NCBI GenBank assembly: GCA_001897855.1
Contig: MKUO01000001.1
Coordinates: 496,001 to 560,000 of the forward strand
Direction: 5' to 3'
From: Bacteroidetes bacterium 43-93
GTDB lineage: Bacteria; Bacteroidota; Bacteroidia; Chitinophagales; Chitinophagaceae
Length of the DNA stretch: 64,000 nucleotides
Below, piece after piece: positions 19,153 to 27,854 of the stretch. The stretch's first letter is position 1, and every line of letters begins with the position of its first letter. A program made the translations under genes and the position numbers. Under the pieces are notes generated by a model. It was not told where the DNA came from and made no database searches. It worked only from the letters and a program-made list of their open reading frames with translations.

Positions 19153-19638
19153 TTATTCGTTTGGTAGGCTGCCATCGTTTCTTGGGTTCACATCTGCTTT
19201 TATATATAGCATATGCGTTCCCCTTTTCGAATTGGTAGCTATGGTCACTGATTTTTCCTGGTGGTATTGTTTTCCCTCAGAGTTGTATTTCACTTTGATC
19301 ACAGCTTCTTCTCCGGGATTGATAGGCCTGTGCGGATAATCGGGTACCGTACAGCCACAAGAGCCGGCCGCACTGCTGATGATGAGCGGTTTTTTGCCGT
19401 TGTTCTTAAAGCTGAAGTCATAAGTTACCACCTCGCCTTCCTGCAATTGCCCAAAGTCGTGTGTAGTATCTGTAAAATCCATCGTAGGCATGGCATTCAA
19501 TACTGCTGTATCAGCGCCGTCGGCAGATACCGGGTTACTTACGAGGTCTGCAGACAGTGTACCCTTAGGTTTGTTGTCATCTGAATTGCCGCATGCAGCA
19601 AGTACAGAAACTGATAATATAAATACAAGCCTTTTCAT
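19153..19638 (-). CDS. DUF1573 domain lipoprotein
   Basis: A 161-aa lipoprotein with a lipobox LAAC (Cys at 16). The mature domain has DTTHDFGQLQEGEVVTYDFS and SAAGSCGCTVPDYP, the hallmark of DUF1573, an immunoglobulin-like fold. The GCTVP motif includes two conserved cysteines. Function unknown; in this phylum it is often found in the nusB operon, as here, 13 bp after nusB. Confidence 0.88.
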   Translation of the reverse strand: MKRLVFILSVSVLAACGNSDDNKPKGTLSADLVSNPVSADGADTAVLNAMPTMDFTDTTHDFGQLQEGEVVTYDFSFKNNGKKPLIISSAAGSCGCTVPDYPHRPINPGEEAVIKVKYNSEGKQYHQEKSVTIATNSKRGTHMLYIKADVNPRNDGSLPNE

Positions 19639-19651
19639 AACAGGTGCAAAT

Positions 19652-20590
19652 TTAAGACTTACGGCTGTGATCTTGCTTGCGTATCTTGTTTTCTTTCTCC
19701 AGGTCTTTTAAAATATTGTCCAGCACACCGTTAACGAACTGGCCACTTTGTGGGGTACTATACAGCTTCGCAACCTCAATATATTCATTGATGGTCACTT
19801 TGGTAGGTATAGTAGGGAAGTATAATAACTCACAAACACCCATACGCAGCAGCAACAGGTCTATCAGTGCTACACGCTCTGCATCCCAGTTGATGAGCTT
19901 TGGCTGTATCAGGCTCATGCAATATTCTTCCTTATCCAGCACGGTGTACATTAGCTGATGGGCATATTCTTTCTTTTCTGTAGATATCAGGTTCAGGAAG
20001 TTGATCTTGGAATTACTTTTGAAGAAGTTTTCCATCAGCATCTTAGCCATTTGCTTATCATCTTCCCATCCCGGCAACTCGTCTGTAAAATGCTCTTGCA
20101 GGGCTTCATTTTCCCAAACCAGGTTTTCCCAGATATACTGCATAATGGCTTTTTCGCCGGCCGGTGTGCGTTCGTTAATGGCTATATAATTTTTGTACTC
20201 CCCCTTTTCTGCAAGCTGCAGATACAGTTTCCTGATCCATTCTTCATCTATGTATTGCTCCAGCTTCGCCTGCTTTATTTTTTCTTTAAAGGTTTCGTTG
20301 GCCAATACTTTCCACATAAACTCATTGCCCGCGATCTTGGTGCTGACATTCAGATCTTCCGCTGTAGGCAAAAATTTAGCAGAGCGTTGTACAGCAATTA
20401 CCTCAGCATGTTGTGCTGTGCGGAAAGTGTACAATATAGATACAATAAATAGGTCGAGGGAGCGGTTAAGTTTGTCGTCAAGAATGGTAGAGCCTGTCTT
20501 TTTAGTCAATTCCATCGATCCGGGCTCCATAGAAGTAAGTGTGTACAATGTCTGCATCACTTTTACCCGGATGTTTCTGCGGCTTATCAT
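19652..20590 (-). CDS. nusB: Transcription antitermination factor NusB
   Basis: A 312-aa protein. The C-terminal part (about 170-300, with the LINWDAERVALIDLLLLRMG and TKVTINEYIEVAKLYSTPQS motifs) is the NusB RNA-binding helical domain that, with NusE/S10, acts on rRNA antitermination. Bacteroidota NusB proteins carry an extra N-terminal region of about 150 residues, seen here. The gene starts the operon leading to DUF1573, yajC and coaE; a promoter lies just upstream. Confidence 0.93.
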   Translation of the reverse strand: MISRRNIRVKVMQTLYTLTSMEPGSMELTKKTGSTILDDKLNRSLDLFIVSILYTFRTAQHAEVIAVQRSAKFLPTAEDLNVSTKIAGNEFMWKVLANETFKEKIKQAKLEQYIDEEWIRKLYLQLAEKGEYKNYIAINERTPAGEKAIMQYIWENLVWENEALQEHFTDELPGWEDDKQMAKMLMENFFKSNSKINFLNLISTEKKEYAHQLMYTVLDKEEYCMSLIQPKLINWDAERVALIDLLLLRMGVCELLYFPTIPTKVTINEYIEVAKLYSTPQSGQFVNGVLDNILKDLEKENKIRKQDHSRKS

Positions 20591-20616
20591 ATTATAAAGA
20601 ACCTGTTTTAGCCGCG

Positions 20617-20645
20617 CAAAGGTACATAATCGGGCCTAAACCAAA
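20617..20645 (-). promoter_or_regulatory. Promoter of the nusB operon
   Basis: On the minus strand TTTG (20645-20642) is followed after 17 nt by TACCTTTG (20624-20617), matching both the -33 and -7 elements of the Bacteroidota primary sigma factor. The leader before the ATG at 20590 would be about 20 nt. Confidence 0.8.
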
Positions 20646-20688
20646 AAATGATAACCCAATATACCTGTGAATCAATAAAGTAGTGTTC

Positions 20689-21942
20689 CTAAAGTACTGC
20701 TTTTACAGTAGCGGGCGCAACGGTAGTGCCATCTGCATTATTTGCCTGGGCTGCTTCCAACTCTTCCTTTGCGTTATCACCGCTTACAATGGTGCTGTAC
20801 TTTACTTTAGCACGCAGGAAGCGTTTTTCAAAGAATTCATACGAAACCACAGCCATCAGGATGCATAACCCGAAGGTGATCACGTAATACACCACATTGC
20901 TCAGGAACAGGTTGTTAGGATCCACGTAGCGCATTCCCAGTTTTATGGCTATTACGATGGCTATATAATGGTACAGGTACAGCCCATAAGTTATCTTTCC
21001 CAGGTAGCTAAGTATCTTATTTTCAAAGGAGATAACCGTCTTGGGATTGGCAGCCAGGTTGATGATCATAATGGCGAAGAAAACAGCATAAACTTCATAG
21101 GTAACGTGTGGCACAGCTATACCTTTAACGGTAATAATAGCCAGCGATACATAGGTGATCCATTGAACATATTTATTAAACAGGAACTTCAGCACTTTTT
21201 CCTTCCTATAATATAGAATACAGGCCATAATGCCACCCAATGCAATATCATCTATACAGAAGAACGTCCAGAAATAATTTTCATTATCAAATAGTGCGTT
21301 CTCGGGGTATTTATAATTCAGGAATTCAAGGGTGAATTTTACAATAAAATAGAAGCAGATAATATAGGTAAGCGTCCGCATCAGGTTCTTGGAATACTTC
21401 ACCAGCCATGGCCATATGAAATAAAACTGCTCTTCTACACCTACCGACCAGGTTTGGTCTGTATATGGGATAGGAGTATGCCTGTATATAGTATCAATAA
21501 TATTAGGCATGAAGAAGATCATAAAAAATACCTTGATGCCAAAATGGTCGTGTACAAACTCAGACCTACCCGGTACGGAAAGAAAAGGTATATGTGGTAG
21601 TATGAACAGGCCGGTAAGGACGATTAAATAATACAGAGGCCATATCCGCAGCATCCTCCTGATATAGAAGTGTTTTACAGATATAGTACCAGTTTTTTCC
21701 TTTTCCTTTAATAAAAGATAGGTAATCAGAAAGCCACTCAGCACGAAGAACATAATGATGCCGAGCTTGCCAAATACACCACCCACAAAGGAGGTACGGT
21801 ACACATTCTTTAGCCCGAATATATATTTATGCTGCTCCAGGTGGTGCATGATCACACCCAGTGCAGCTACGAAACGTACCCCGTTCAGGCTCGGGAAATA
21901 TACGCTCGATGATTTCTTCTCTATGGTAGTAGTCGACGTCAT
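20689..21942 (-). CDS. Acyltransferase family 3 membrane protein (OafA/YrhL-like)
   Basis: A 417-aa integral membrane acyltransferase. The opening SLNGVRFVAALGVIMHHLEQ carries the conserved Arg and the His-His pair of this family, and about ten membrane spans follow, with SVGVEEQFYFIWPWL as a second signature. It probably O-acylates a cell-surface sugar or lipid; the substrate is not visible. The C-terminal 40 residues are a soluble Ala-rich tail. It is transcribed alone, divergent from the small gene at 22062. Confidence 0.88.
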   Translation of the reverse strand: MTSTTTIEKKSSSVYFPSLNGVRFVAALGVIMHHLEQHKYIFGLKNVYRTSFVGGVFGKLGIIMFFVLSGFLITYLLLKEKEKTGTISVKHFYIRRMLRIWPLYYLIVLTGLFILPHIPFLSVPGRSEFVHDHFGIKVFFMIFFMPNIIDTIYRHTPIPYTDQTWSVGVEEQFYFIWPWLVKYSKNLMRTLTYIICFYFIVKFTLEFLNYKYPENALFDNENYFWTFFCIDDIALGGIMACILYYRKEKVLKFLFNKYVQWITYVSLAIITVKGIAVPHVTYEVYAVFFAIMIINLAANPKTVISFENKILSYLGKITYGLYLYHYIAIVIAIKLGMRYVDPNNLFLSNVVYYVITFGLCILMAVVSYEFFEKRFLRAKVKYSTIVSGDNAKEELEAAQANNADGTTVAPATVKAVL

Positions 21943-21999
21943 TCAGTCTGTCTATTGTAGTAGTAGATGTAAACATACTACGGTTTTTATATCTATATG

Positions 22000-22035
22000 T
22001 ACATTTGATATACCCTTGACATGTTGTTAACATGT
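22000..22035 (+). promoter_or_regulatory. Promoter box and palindromic operator before the 131-aa gene
   Basis: TACATTTG at 22000-22007 matches TAnnTTTG. Just downstream ACATGTT-GTT-AACATGT (22019-22035) is a perfect 7-bp inverted repeat that would overlap the transcript start, a classic repressor position. The regulator is not identified. Confidence 0.5.
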
Positions 22036-22061
22036 AAATTACATCGCCTTAACCAATAACT

Positions 22062-22457
22062 ATGAAGGTAAAAAAGATCTGGACAGATGCTGATTTTGAC
22101 GAAATGTGCTGGCACGACAGCATCATAAATTCCATTCTGTTGCCCTCTAGCGATAAGAACCTCAACCTCAATATAGATTATATATATGATTGGGTAGACG
22201 ATGAAGCGAGTCGTACATACCATATCTGGAAGGGCCCCTGCTCACTCAGTTTTAGTGAAGTGAACGATTTGGCGTTTAGTCAAACCAACCAGGATATACA
22301 AGGTACATACATTAGTGAAATCAGCCGCCGGAAGACAGATGACGATCATTGGTATTTTGAGATAGTGACCGGACTGGGTATCATAAGCTTTGTTGCCTTA
22401 GGATATACTCAAATCGCTAAAGAGCAACCCGTTTATTTGATTGAAGGAGGGAAATGA
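22062..22457 (+). CDS. Hypothetical protein, 131 aa
   Basis: A soluble acidic protein with no signal peptide or membrane span. It begins MKVKKIWTDADFDEMCWHDS, has a LNLNIDYIYDWVDDE strand, and ends in a conserved-looking LGYTQ segment. The Trp/Asp-rich opening recalls small Bacteroidota proteins of unknown role, some of them immunity-like, but I cannot assign a family. It has its own promoter box and a palindrome upstream, and 30 bp after it begins a 59-aa membrane protein gene. Confidence 0.7.
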   Translation: MKVKKIWTDADFDEMCWHDSIINSILLPSSDKNLNLNIDYIYDWVDDEASRTYHIWKGPCSLSFSEVNDLAFSQTNQDIQGTYISEISRRKTDDDHWYFEIVTGLGIISFVALGYTQIAKEQPVYLIEGGK

Positions 22458-22487
22458 GCTAATTTTATATCACTAAAAACCTCAGAC

Positions 22488-22667
22488 GTGAAAACTATCA
22501 CAAACATCATATGGCCGCTCATCAATGCGATACTTTTGATTTATGTCTTTTTTCATCTCGATACAAGGTCTGACAGATTAAGTCAAGGAGTATATGCGTT
22601 AGTCATGCTGTCCACAACAATGAACCTTTTGGTTAAATACCTGGTATTGAAACCGGCTAAAAAATAG
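22488..22667 (+). CDS. Small two-span membrane protein, 59 aa
   Basis: An open frame from GTG at 22488 to TAG at 22665-22667, 59 codons. It opens VKTITNIIWPLINAILLIYV and has a second hydrophobic stretch GVYALVMLSTTMNLLVKYLV, separated by a short charged loop (HLDTRSDR), ending in PAKK. It lies 30 bp after the 131-aa gene and just before a strong terminator, so both are probably one transcript. No ATG is available upstream in frame, and function is unknown. Confidence 0.55.
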   Translation: MKTITNIIWPLINAILLIYVFFHLDTRSDRLSQGVYALVMLSTTMNLLVKYLVLKPAKK

Positions 22668-22684
22668 ATAGATTAATAAAACAC

Positions 22685-22716
22685 AAAGCCCCTGTTCAAC
22701 ACAGGGGCTTTCATTT
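22685..22716. terminator. Bidirectional terminator
   Basis: AAAGCCCCTGT (22685-22695) pairs with ACAGGGGCTTT (22701-22711), loop TCAAC, followed by CATTTATT. It separates the rightward small genes from the leftward efflux operon ending at 22734. Confidence 0.88.
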
Positions 22717-22733
22717 ATTCTCATTTAATTGTC

Positions 22734-24317
22734 TTAGTGCATTGCTTCAGACATGTCTATCTTGCCTTGTTTCTTATTGCCTTTCACCATCAATATGAAT
22801 GGTATACATATCAGGAACAGGATACCCAGGTACATGAATATATCCATGTACGATAAAACTGTTGCCTGCTTGTTCACCGAGAAATCGATCATCTGGTAAG
22901 CACTTCGGGTAGCATTTTCAGGTGTCATACCATGTGCTATGAAATTGCCTTCCATGCCATGTAGTTTTTGCTGCATCATCGGGCTGTTCGATGTCAGGTT
23001 TACCACAAGGTCGCTGCGGTGCGCCATATTCCTGCGCGATATCATAGTGGTGATCAACGCCACACCAAACGAACCACCCAGTTGGCGCATCATCCCGGTA
23101 AAGGCCGCGCCTTGTCCTATCTGCTGGCCCTTCAGGGTAGAGAGCGACAGGGTAGTGATGGGGATAAACAGCATACCCATACCTACACCACGCACTATCA
23201 GCATCCAGAAGAACGCATCCTTGCCGGTATCGGGTGTTAGTATCTTATACCCCCATAGGCTGAATATAGCAAACAGGAACATACCACCTGCTACCAGGTA
23301 TTGCTGTGGCACACCTTTCTGTAGCAGGTTACCTATTATGGGCATCATAAAGGCCGTGGTCAGCGCCGCCGGTATCATCAGCATCCCAGACTGTTGTGCG
23401 GTCCATCCCAGTGTTGCCTGTGTATATAAGGGTATCACAAAGGTAGAACCATACAACCCGAATCCTAATATAAAGGACAGGATAGTACCAATGCGCAGGT
23501 TACCATTCTTCAATACCCTCAATTCTACGATCGGGTTCTTGTATACCAACTCACGCCAGATGAAGAAATAAAAGCCAAGCCCCGCCACTATTGTAAGTAC
23601 TACAATACTCGTAGCGTTAAACCAGTCATCTTCCTGCCCGCGTTCCAGTACATATTGCAGGGAACCTACAGCTGCTGCAAGGAAGGCAATGCCCCACCAG
23701 TCGATCTCGTTGGCAGCTTTCTTCTCAGCATATTTAGGACTGCGTACAAATTGCAGGGTAAGCAATGTTGCTATAACACCTATCGGAATGTTGATATAGA
23801 ATATATACGGCCATGAGAAGTGGTCTACTATATAACCTCCTAATGGTGGTCCTAAAGTAGGGCCAATGATCACACCTAAACCATAGATCGCCTGCGCCAT
23901 ACCTCGTTTTTCAGGAGGGTAGCTTTCGGTGATGATGGTTTGCGACGTTACCAGCAGGGCGCCCCCCCCCAAACCTTGTATAAAGCGGAAGAGCACCAGC
24001 TCCCATATATTGGTTGCATTACCACAGAGAAAGGATGATACGGTAAAGATGATGATGGATGCGGCAAAATAGTTGCGCCTGCCAAACTGCTGCGATAGCC
24101 AGCTGGTCATCGGCACTACTATTACGTTGGCGATGGCATACGCGGTGATCACCCAGCCCACTTCGTTAAGGGTGGCACCCAGGTTACCGCGCATATCATT
24201 CAGCGCCACGTTTACGATGGTGGTATCTACGATCTCCAGCAGGGCACAGAATATCGCTGTGATGGTGATAATGACCCTGCGGGCACCGTATTCTACCAAT
24301 GAATTTTGATCTGTCAT
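22734..24317 (-). CDS. DHA2 family (EmrB/QacA-type) drug efflux MFS permease
   Basis: A 527-aa transporter with 14 predicted spans. The motif C segment (GLGVIIGPTLGPPLGGYIVD) marks proton-coupled drug antiporters, and WLSQQFGRRNYF is the MFS loop 2-3 motif A. With the membrane-fusion protein (24352) and TolC (25497) it would form a tripartite pump expelling hydrophobic compounds. The substrate is unknown. It is last in the tetR-tolC-emrA-emrB-like operon, 34 bp after the fusion-protein gene. Confidence 0.93.
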   Translation of the reverse strand: MTDQNSLVEYGARRVIITITAIFCALLEIVDTTIVNVALNDMRGNLGATLNEVGWVITAYAIANVIVVPMTSWLSQQFGRRNYFAASIIIFTVSSFLCGNATNIWELVLFRFIQGLGGGALLVTSQTIITESYPPEKRGMAQAIYGLGVIIGPTLGPPLGGYIVDHFSWPYIFYINIPIGVIATLLTLQFVRSPKYAEKKAANEIDWWGIAFLAAAVGSLQYVLERGQEDDWFNATSIVVLTIVAGLGFYFFIWRELVYKNPIVELRVLKNGNLRIGTILSFILGFGLYGSTFVIPLYTQATLGWTAQQSGMLMIPAALTTAFMMPIIGNLLQKGVPQQYLVAGGMFLFAIFSLWGYKILTPDTGKDAFFWMLIVRGVGMGMLFIPITTLSLSTLKGQQIGQGAAFTGMMRQLGGSFGVALITTMISRRNMAHRSDLVVNLTSNSPMMQQKLHGMEGNFIAHGMTPENATRSAYQMIDFSVNKQATVLSYMDIFMYLGILFLICIPFILMVKGNKKQGKIDMSEAMH

Positions 24318-24351
24318 ACGTTTATTATGAAACGTGATAAGTTATAATGGA

Positions 24352-25452
24352 TTAATCTAAGTGTACATCAACCTGCACGTTCATACCGGGGCGCAGCTGA
24401 TCTACCAGTTTATCGTTCTTGTTCACAAAATCTATGCGAACAGGTACGCGTTGCACTACTTTGATGAAGTTGCCGGAAGCATTGTCGGGAGGCAGCAGGG
24501 CAAATTTAGCGCCTGTTGCAGGAGACAATGAAGATAACCTTGCTTCGAAGTCATGGCCGGGGAATGCATCCACACTCACGATCACTTTTTGGCCTTCTTT
24601 CATTTTTTCCAGCTGTGTTTCTTTAAAGTTGGCTGTTATCCATATACCGCCTGTGCCTACTATGTTAAACAGGGATTGGCCTGCCTGTACCAGTTGGCCT
24701 GGTTGAATGTTTATTTTAGACAACCTGCCATCCTGTGGTGCAGTGATCACCGTATAAGACAATTGCAGTTTTGCATTCTCCACTTCTGCCATCCTTTGTT
24801 TGATGGTAGCATTAGCTACACCCACCTGCTGAGAAGTAGCTGCACTTTGTGATGATGCGGCACTTGCCTGGCGGGATGCTACGTTCTTTTGTTCTGTCAG
24901 TCCCTGCAATTGGCGTTCTGCAGTTTGCTTTGCAGCTTGTGCCTGCTCGTATTGTTGCTGGGTGATGGAGTGATCTTTTATCAGGTTGGCATACCTGTTA
25001 TAGTCTTGTGTAGCGCGCCATACGTTCACTTTTGCTGCTTCTATCTGCGCATCCAGTGCAGATACATTGGCTTGCGAACCGGCAACGCTCGCCTGCGATG
25101 CTGTGGTAGTGGCTTCTGCAATACCAAGGCTGCTTTGTGCGGCAGCAAGGGCAGCTTCTGCCTGCTCCAGTTTTATCTTCAGGTCGCGGTCATCCAGTAT
25201 CAGCAAGGTATCACCCTTCTTTACCAGTTGGTTATCTGCAACACGTATTTCAGTTACGTATCCCGGTACGCGGGGTATCACGGGGCTGATGTAGGCATCG
25301 ACCTGTGCATCATCTGTGTCTTCGTGGTGTAGAGAGTGTACATATTTGGTAATGCCGAATGTAGCACCTACCACTACCAGCGCTCCTAAAACGATGGCAA
25401 AACGTCTGTTCTTTGGTTTTGGCTGTTGAGCTTGTGTTGTATCCTGTGACAT
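24352..25452 (-). CDS. HlyD/EmrA family membrane-fusion protein
   Basis: A 366-aa periplasmic adaptor. One N-terminal membrane anchor (about 18-38) is followed by the first half of a lipoyl domain (AYISPVIPRVPGYVTEIRV), an Ala/Gln-rich coiled-coil hairpin (about 80-215), the second lipoyl half (TVITAPQDGRLSKINIQPGQ) and a beta-barrel domain. It bridges the MFS pump and the TolC channel. The Ala/Gln/Ser repeats in the coiled coil explain its low complexity. Confidence 0.93.
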   Translation of the reverse strand: MSQDTTQAQQPKPKNRRFAIVLGALVVVGATFGITKYVHSLHHEDTDDAQVDAYISPVIPRVPGYVTEIRVADNQLVKKGDTLLILDDRDLKIKLEQAEAALAAAQSSLGIAEATTTASQASVAGSQANVSALDAQIEAAKVNVWRATQDYNRYANLIKDHSITQQQYEQAQAAKQTAERQLQGLTEQKNVASRQASAASSQSAATSQQVGVANATIKQRMAEVENAKLQLSYTVITAPQDGRLSKINIQPGQLVQAGQSLFNIVGTGGIWITANFKETQLEKMKEGQKVIVSVDAFPGHDFEARLSSLSPATGAKFALLPPDNASGNFIKVVQRVPVRIDFVNKNDKLVDQLRPGMNVQVDVHLD

Positions 25453-25496
25453 ATATTCTGTATTAATAGTTTTGATTAATGTGTAATAATGAGTGG

Positions 25497-26858
25497 TTAT
25501 TGATTATTTGTTTGTTGATCCAGGGCACCTGCGGTCAGCAGTAATTTTTTATAGGCCACTACGGCATCTGCTTTAGAGAAGGCATAGTTCAGTTGCGCCT
25601 GTAGTTGTGCTACGTCCGCATCCAGCAGGTCTGTAGTGGTAGCAAGGCTGTTATCGTATTTGTTCTTTACTATACGGTAGTTCTCGTTAGCCTGCTCGCG
25701 GGCTGTATTATATACATCTATCTTCTTGGTGGCAGACAGGTAGTTTTGATAAGCCTGGGCTACCTGCAGCCTTATGTTATCGCTCATCATATCCTGGCTC
25801 ACTTCTGTCTGGTGAAGGCGTGCCTTGGCTTGCGCTACTTTTGATCCTGTTTTCCATAGGGAAGACGGGCTGTATTTCAAGCCAACACCGCCGTTGATCA
25901 CGTTGGTCAGCGTTACCAGGTTCGGGATGTCAGCAGCTATATAACCACCTGTCAGCGCCAGGCTGGGGTAGTAGTCGCCCTGTGCGGCTTTCACGCCTGC
26001 TTTCGCAGCTTTGATGCGCCAGTTCATGGCATCCAGGTCTTTACGGTTTTGCAGGGCTGCAGTCTCCCATGTTTCAAAGTTTTTGCTATCGCTTACCGGT
26101 ACAAATGCTGTAGAATCCGGTATCAGGATAGTTTCTTCCGGCAGGCCCAGCATCAGGTTCATGCTGATGTAGGTGATCTTCCAGTTGTTTTCTGCATCCA
26201 GCAATGCACTTTCAATGTTCGATTGCTGCAGTTGCACTTTTAGCAGGTCGTTACGTGCCATCAGGCCGTTCTTTTCCATATTGCTGAAGTCCTGCACACG
26301 TTGCTTTGATTGTTTCAGGTTTTCTTTAACGATCTCCAGCGCTGCTTTTGCCTTATACATATTGCTATATGCTGCAATGGTATTGGCGATCACCTCTTCG
26401 CGGTCGTTCTCCGCATCCAGCGTAGTGGCTTTCTGCAGGTACTTAGCCGCATTGATGCCGTTTTGGATCTTAAAACCCGCAAACACCGGTATGGCAAGGT
26501 TGGCCATAGCATAGGCCGCCTGGTTTACAGTAGGCATTGCGCTGGCAGAGGAGCCCGATCCTGAACCTCCTTCGCCACCCGAGCCGCTGCTACCCAGCTT
26601 CAGCTTCAGGTCTATATTAGGCTGGTTCAGCCTCAGGTAAGACCCAGAAACGTTCAGGTCGGGCAGGCGGCGTTCCCTTGCTTCGCGCAGGGAGGCGGCA
26701 GCCTCACTTACCTTAGCGCCGTTTAGTTTCAATTGTTTACTGTTTTGCAGGCTCAGGGTGATGGCTTCATCGAGAGACAGGTTTCTTGTCTCTTGTGCAT
26801 AAGCGCTCACTGATAAGACAACAGCCATAAAAGCTGCTATATATTTATTGTTCTTCAT
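25497..26858 (-). CDS. TolC family outer-membrane efflux protein
   Basis: A 453-aa outer-membrane channel. A signal peptide ends near AYA-QE (about residue 21), and two OEP repeats follow (about 25-220 and 240-440), with the NLSLDEAITLSLQNS opening typical of the family. A Gly/Ser-rich stretch (about 92-106) lies in a loop. Its start overlaps the tetR stop by 14 nt, so translation is probably coupled. Confidence 0.93.
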   Translation of the reverse strand: MKNNKYIAAFMAVVLSVSAYAQETRNLSLDEAITLSLQNSKQLKLNGAKVSEAAASLREARERRLPDLNVSGSYLRLNQPNIDLKLKLGSSGSGGEGGSGSGSSASAMPTVNQAAYAMANLAIPVFAGFKIQNGINAAKYLQKATTLDAENDREEVIANTIAAYSNMYKAKAALEIVKENLKQSKQRVQDFSNMEKNGLMARNDLLKVQLQQSNIESALLDAENNWKITYISMNLMLGLPEETILIPDSTAFVPVSDSKNFETWETAALQNRKDLDAMNWRIKAAKAGVKAAQGDYYPSLALTGGYIAADIPNLVTLTNVINGGVGLKYSPSSLWKTGSKVAQAKARLHQTEVSQDMMSDNIRLQVAQAYQNYLSATKKIDVYNTAREQANENYRIVKNKYDNSLATTTDLLDADVAQLQAQLNYAFSKADAVVAYKKLLLTAGALDQQTNNQ

Positions 26859-27477
26859 AAGTCAGTATTGCTTTAAAGATGGATTTTAAATGTAGTGTTA
26901 GCTTCTTTTTTATCAGTTTCTGAAATTCTTCTTCAGGCATATCTGCCAGGTTGTTCACTTCTTTATAGAAGGGCAGGGTGGTCATTACCTGGTTAGCAGT
27001 CCCCAGCATCGTGGCCATCATCATAGGTATATCTATGTTCTTTTTAAATACACCTTTCTTTTGTCCTTCCTTTATTATCTGCTTTACCAGTTCCTGATTG
27101 CGGCGCTTCATCTCCAGCAGCATATCGGTGGCACAGCTTAGCTTATTGGCCATTTGCTCGCGCAGCACTATTTTATGAAAGCTCATCTGGCCGAAGTACT
27201 TCTGCAGGTAGCTGTCAATGAGCTGGTACACCTTCTGCATAGGTTCCATTTTATCGTCCGCTATCAGGCTTTCCAGTTGCAGCCTTATATAATTCGAATG
27301 TTTTTCAAAAACAGCTTCCAGCAGTTTTTCCTTCGAGCCGAAGTAATACGATATCATCGCAATGTTCACATCCGCCTCTTTTGCTATATCACGTACCGAA
27401 GTGCCATCGAAACCGTTCTTGGCGAACAGCTTCTGGGCTACCTCCAGTATTTGCGTTTTTTTATCTGTAGACTCCAT
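26845..27477 (-). CDS. TetR/AcrR family repressor of the efflux operon
   Basis: A 210-aa regulator. The N-terminal helix-turn-helix region reads FAKNGFDGTSVRDIAKEADV then NIAMISYYFGSKEKLLEAVF, a textbook TetR signature. The C-terminal ligand domain is variable, so the inducer cannot be guessed. It is the first gene of its own operon, followed by tolC, the fusion protein and the pump. A 30-bp inverted repeat over its promoter is the likely operator. Confidence 0.93.
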   Translation of the reverse strand: MESTDKKTQILEVAQKLFAKNGFDGTSVRDIAKEADVNIAMISYYFGSKEKLLEAVFEKHSNYIRLQLESLIADDKMEPMQKVYQLIDSYLQKYFGQMSFHKIVLREQMANKLSCATDMLLEMKRRNQELVKQIIKEGQKKGVFKKNIDIPMMMATMLGTANQVMTTLPFYKEVNNLADMPEEEFQKLIKKKLTLHLKSIFKAILTYEEQ

Positions 27478-27499
27478 GAGTATTATGGTTATTGCGCCG

Positions 27500-27536
27500 C
27501 AAAGTTAAACGCTTGTTTAAAATCAAACAAACGTTT
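27500..27536 (-). promoter_or_regulatory. tetR operon promoter and TetR operator
   Basis: Minus-strand TAACTTTG (27507-27500) is the -7 box; CAAA on the plus strand at 27528-27531 gives a -33 TTTG 20 nt away. Between and over these is the inverted repeat AAACGCTTGTTT (27507-27518), 6-bp spacer, AAACAAACGTTT (27525-27536), 11 of 12 positions symmetric. Binding here would block the polymerase, giving autorepression of the whole pump operon. Confidence 0.8.
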
Positions 27537-27616
27537 AATTAAGTTTTTATCTATAGGCTATATAGAGATAATTGATGGAGGGCTTCTGGCTTCATTCTAG
27601 CGGGGTTCCCCTTGTC

Positions 27617-27701
27617 GTCATTGCGGAGCTAATCCGCAAACTTCCTCCACCTTTGTCATTGCGGGCTTGACCCGCAATCTAACTTTTGACGTCAGTCAAG
27701 T
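27617..27701 (+). repeat. Palindromic repeat unit L1
   Basis: Three hairpins in a row: TTGCGGA-GCTAA-TCCGCAA (27621-27639), ATTGCGGG-CTTGA-CCCGCAAT (27658-27678) and TTGAC-GTCA-GTCAA (27686-27699). The first two are joined by ACTTCCTCCACCTTT. The unit aligns end to end with L2 (27771-27854), and its second half is nearly identical to R (28301-28347). Confidence 0.88.
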
Positions 27702-27713
27702 GTTTAATAACGC

Positions 27714-27770
27714 ACTATTATCGCGTTAATAGTAGATGCTGCATCGAGTTCAGAGTGCCTTCCCCATCTC
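27714..27770 (+). repeat. Linker palindromes preceding L2
   Basis: ACTATTA-TCGCGT-TAATAGT (27714-27733) is a perfect 7-bp inverted repeat. It is followed by AGATGCTGCATCGAGTTCAG, a degenerate form of the TGCTGAATCAAGTTCAGCA palindrome found intact at 28219, then GTGCCTTCCCCATCTC, which matches the bases ahead of copy R. Confidence 0.7.
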
Positions 27771-27854
27771 GTGATTGCAGGCCCGGCTCGCAGACTTCCT
27801 CCAGCTTTATCATTCCGGGCTTTACCCGTAATCTACTTTTGACGGTAGTCAAAT
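27771..27854 (+). repeat. Palindromic repeat unit L2 (degenerate), overlapping the nuclease stop
   Basis: It has the same order as L1 with decayed stems: GATTGCAGGC..., ACTTCCTCCAGCTTT, ATTCCGGG-CTTTA-CCCGTAAT, then an intact TTGAC-GGTA-GTCAA (27839-27852). The last palindrome contains the stop codon (27849-27851) of the leftward GIY-YIG gene. Confidence 0.8.

Noticed and set aside
22444-22451. AAGGAGGG as a Shine-Dalgarno for the 59-aa gene
   Set aside because: It is inside the end of the 131-aa coding region and 36 nt before the GTG, too far to act on it.
27601-27620. tRNA-like GGGGTTCCCC segment
   Set aside because: No acceptor stem, anticodon arm or CCA-proximal pairing can be built around it.
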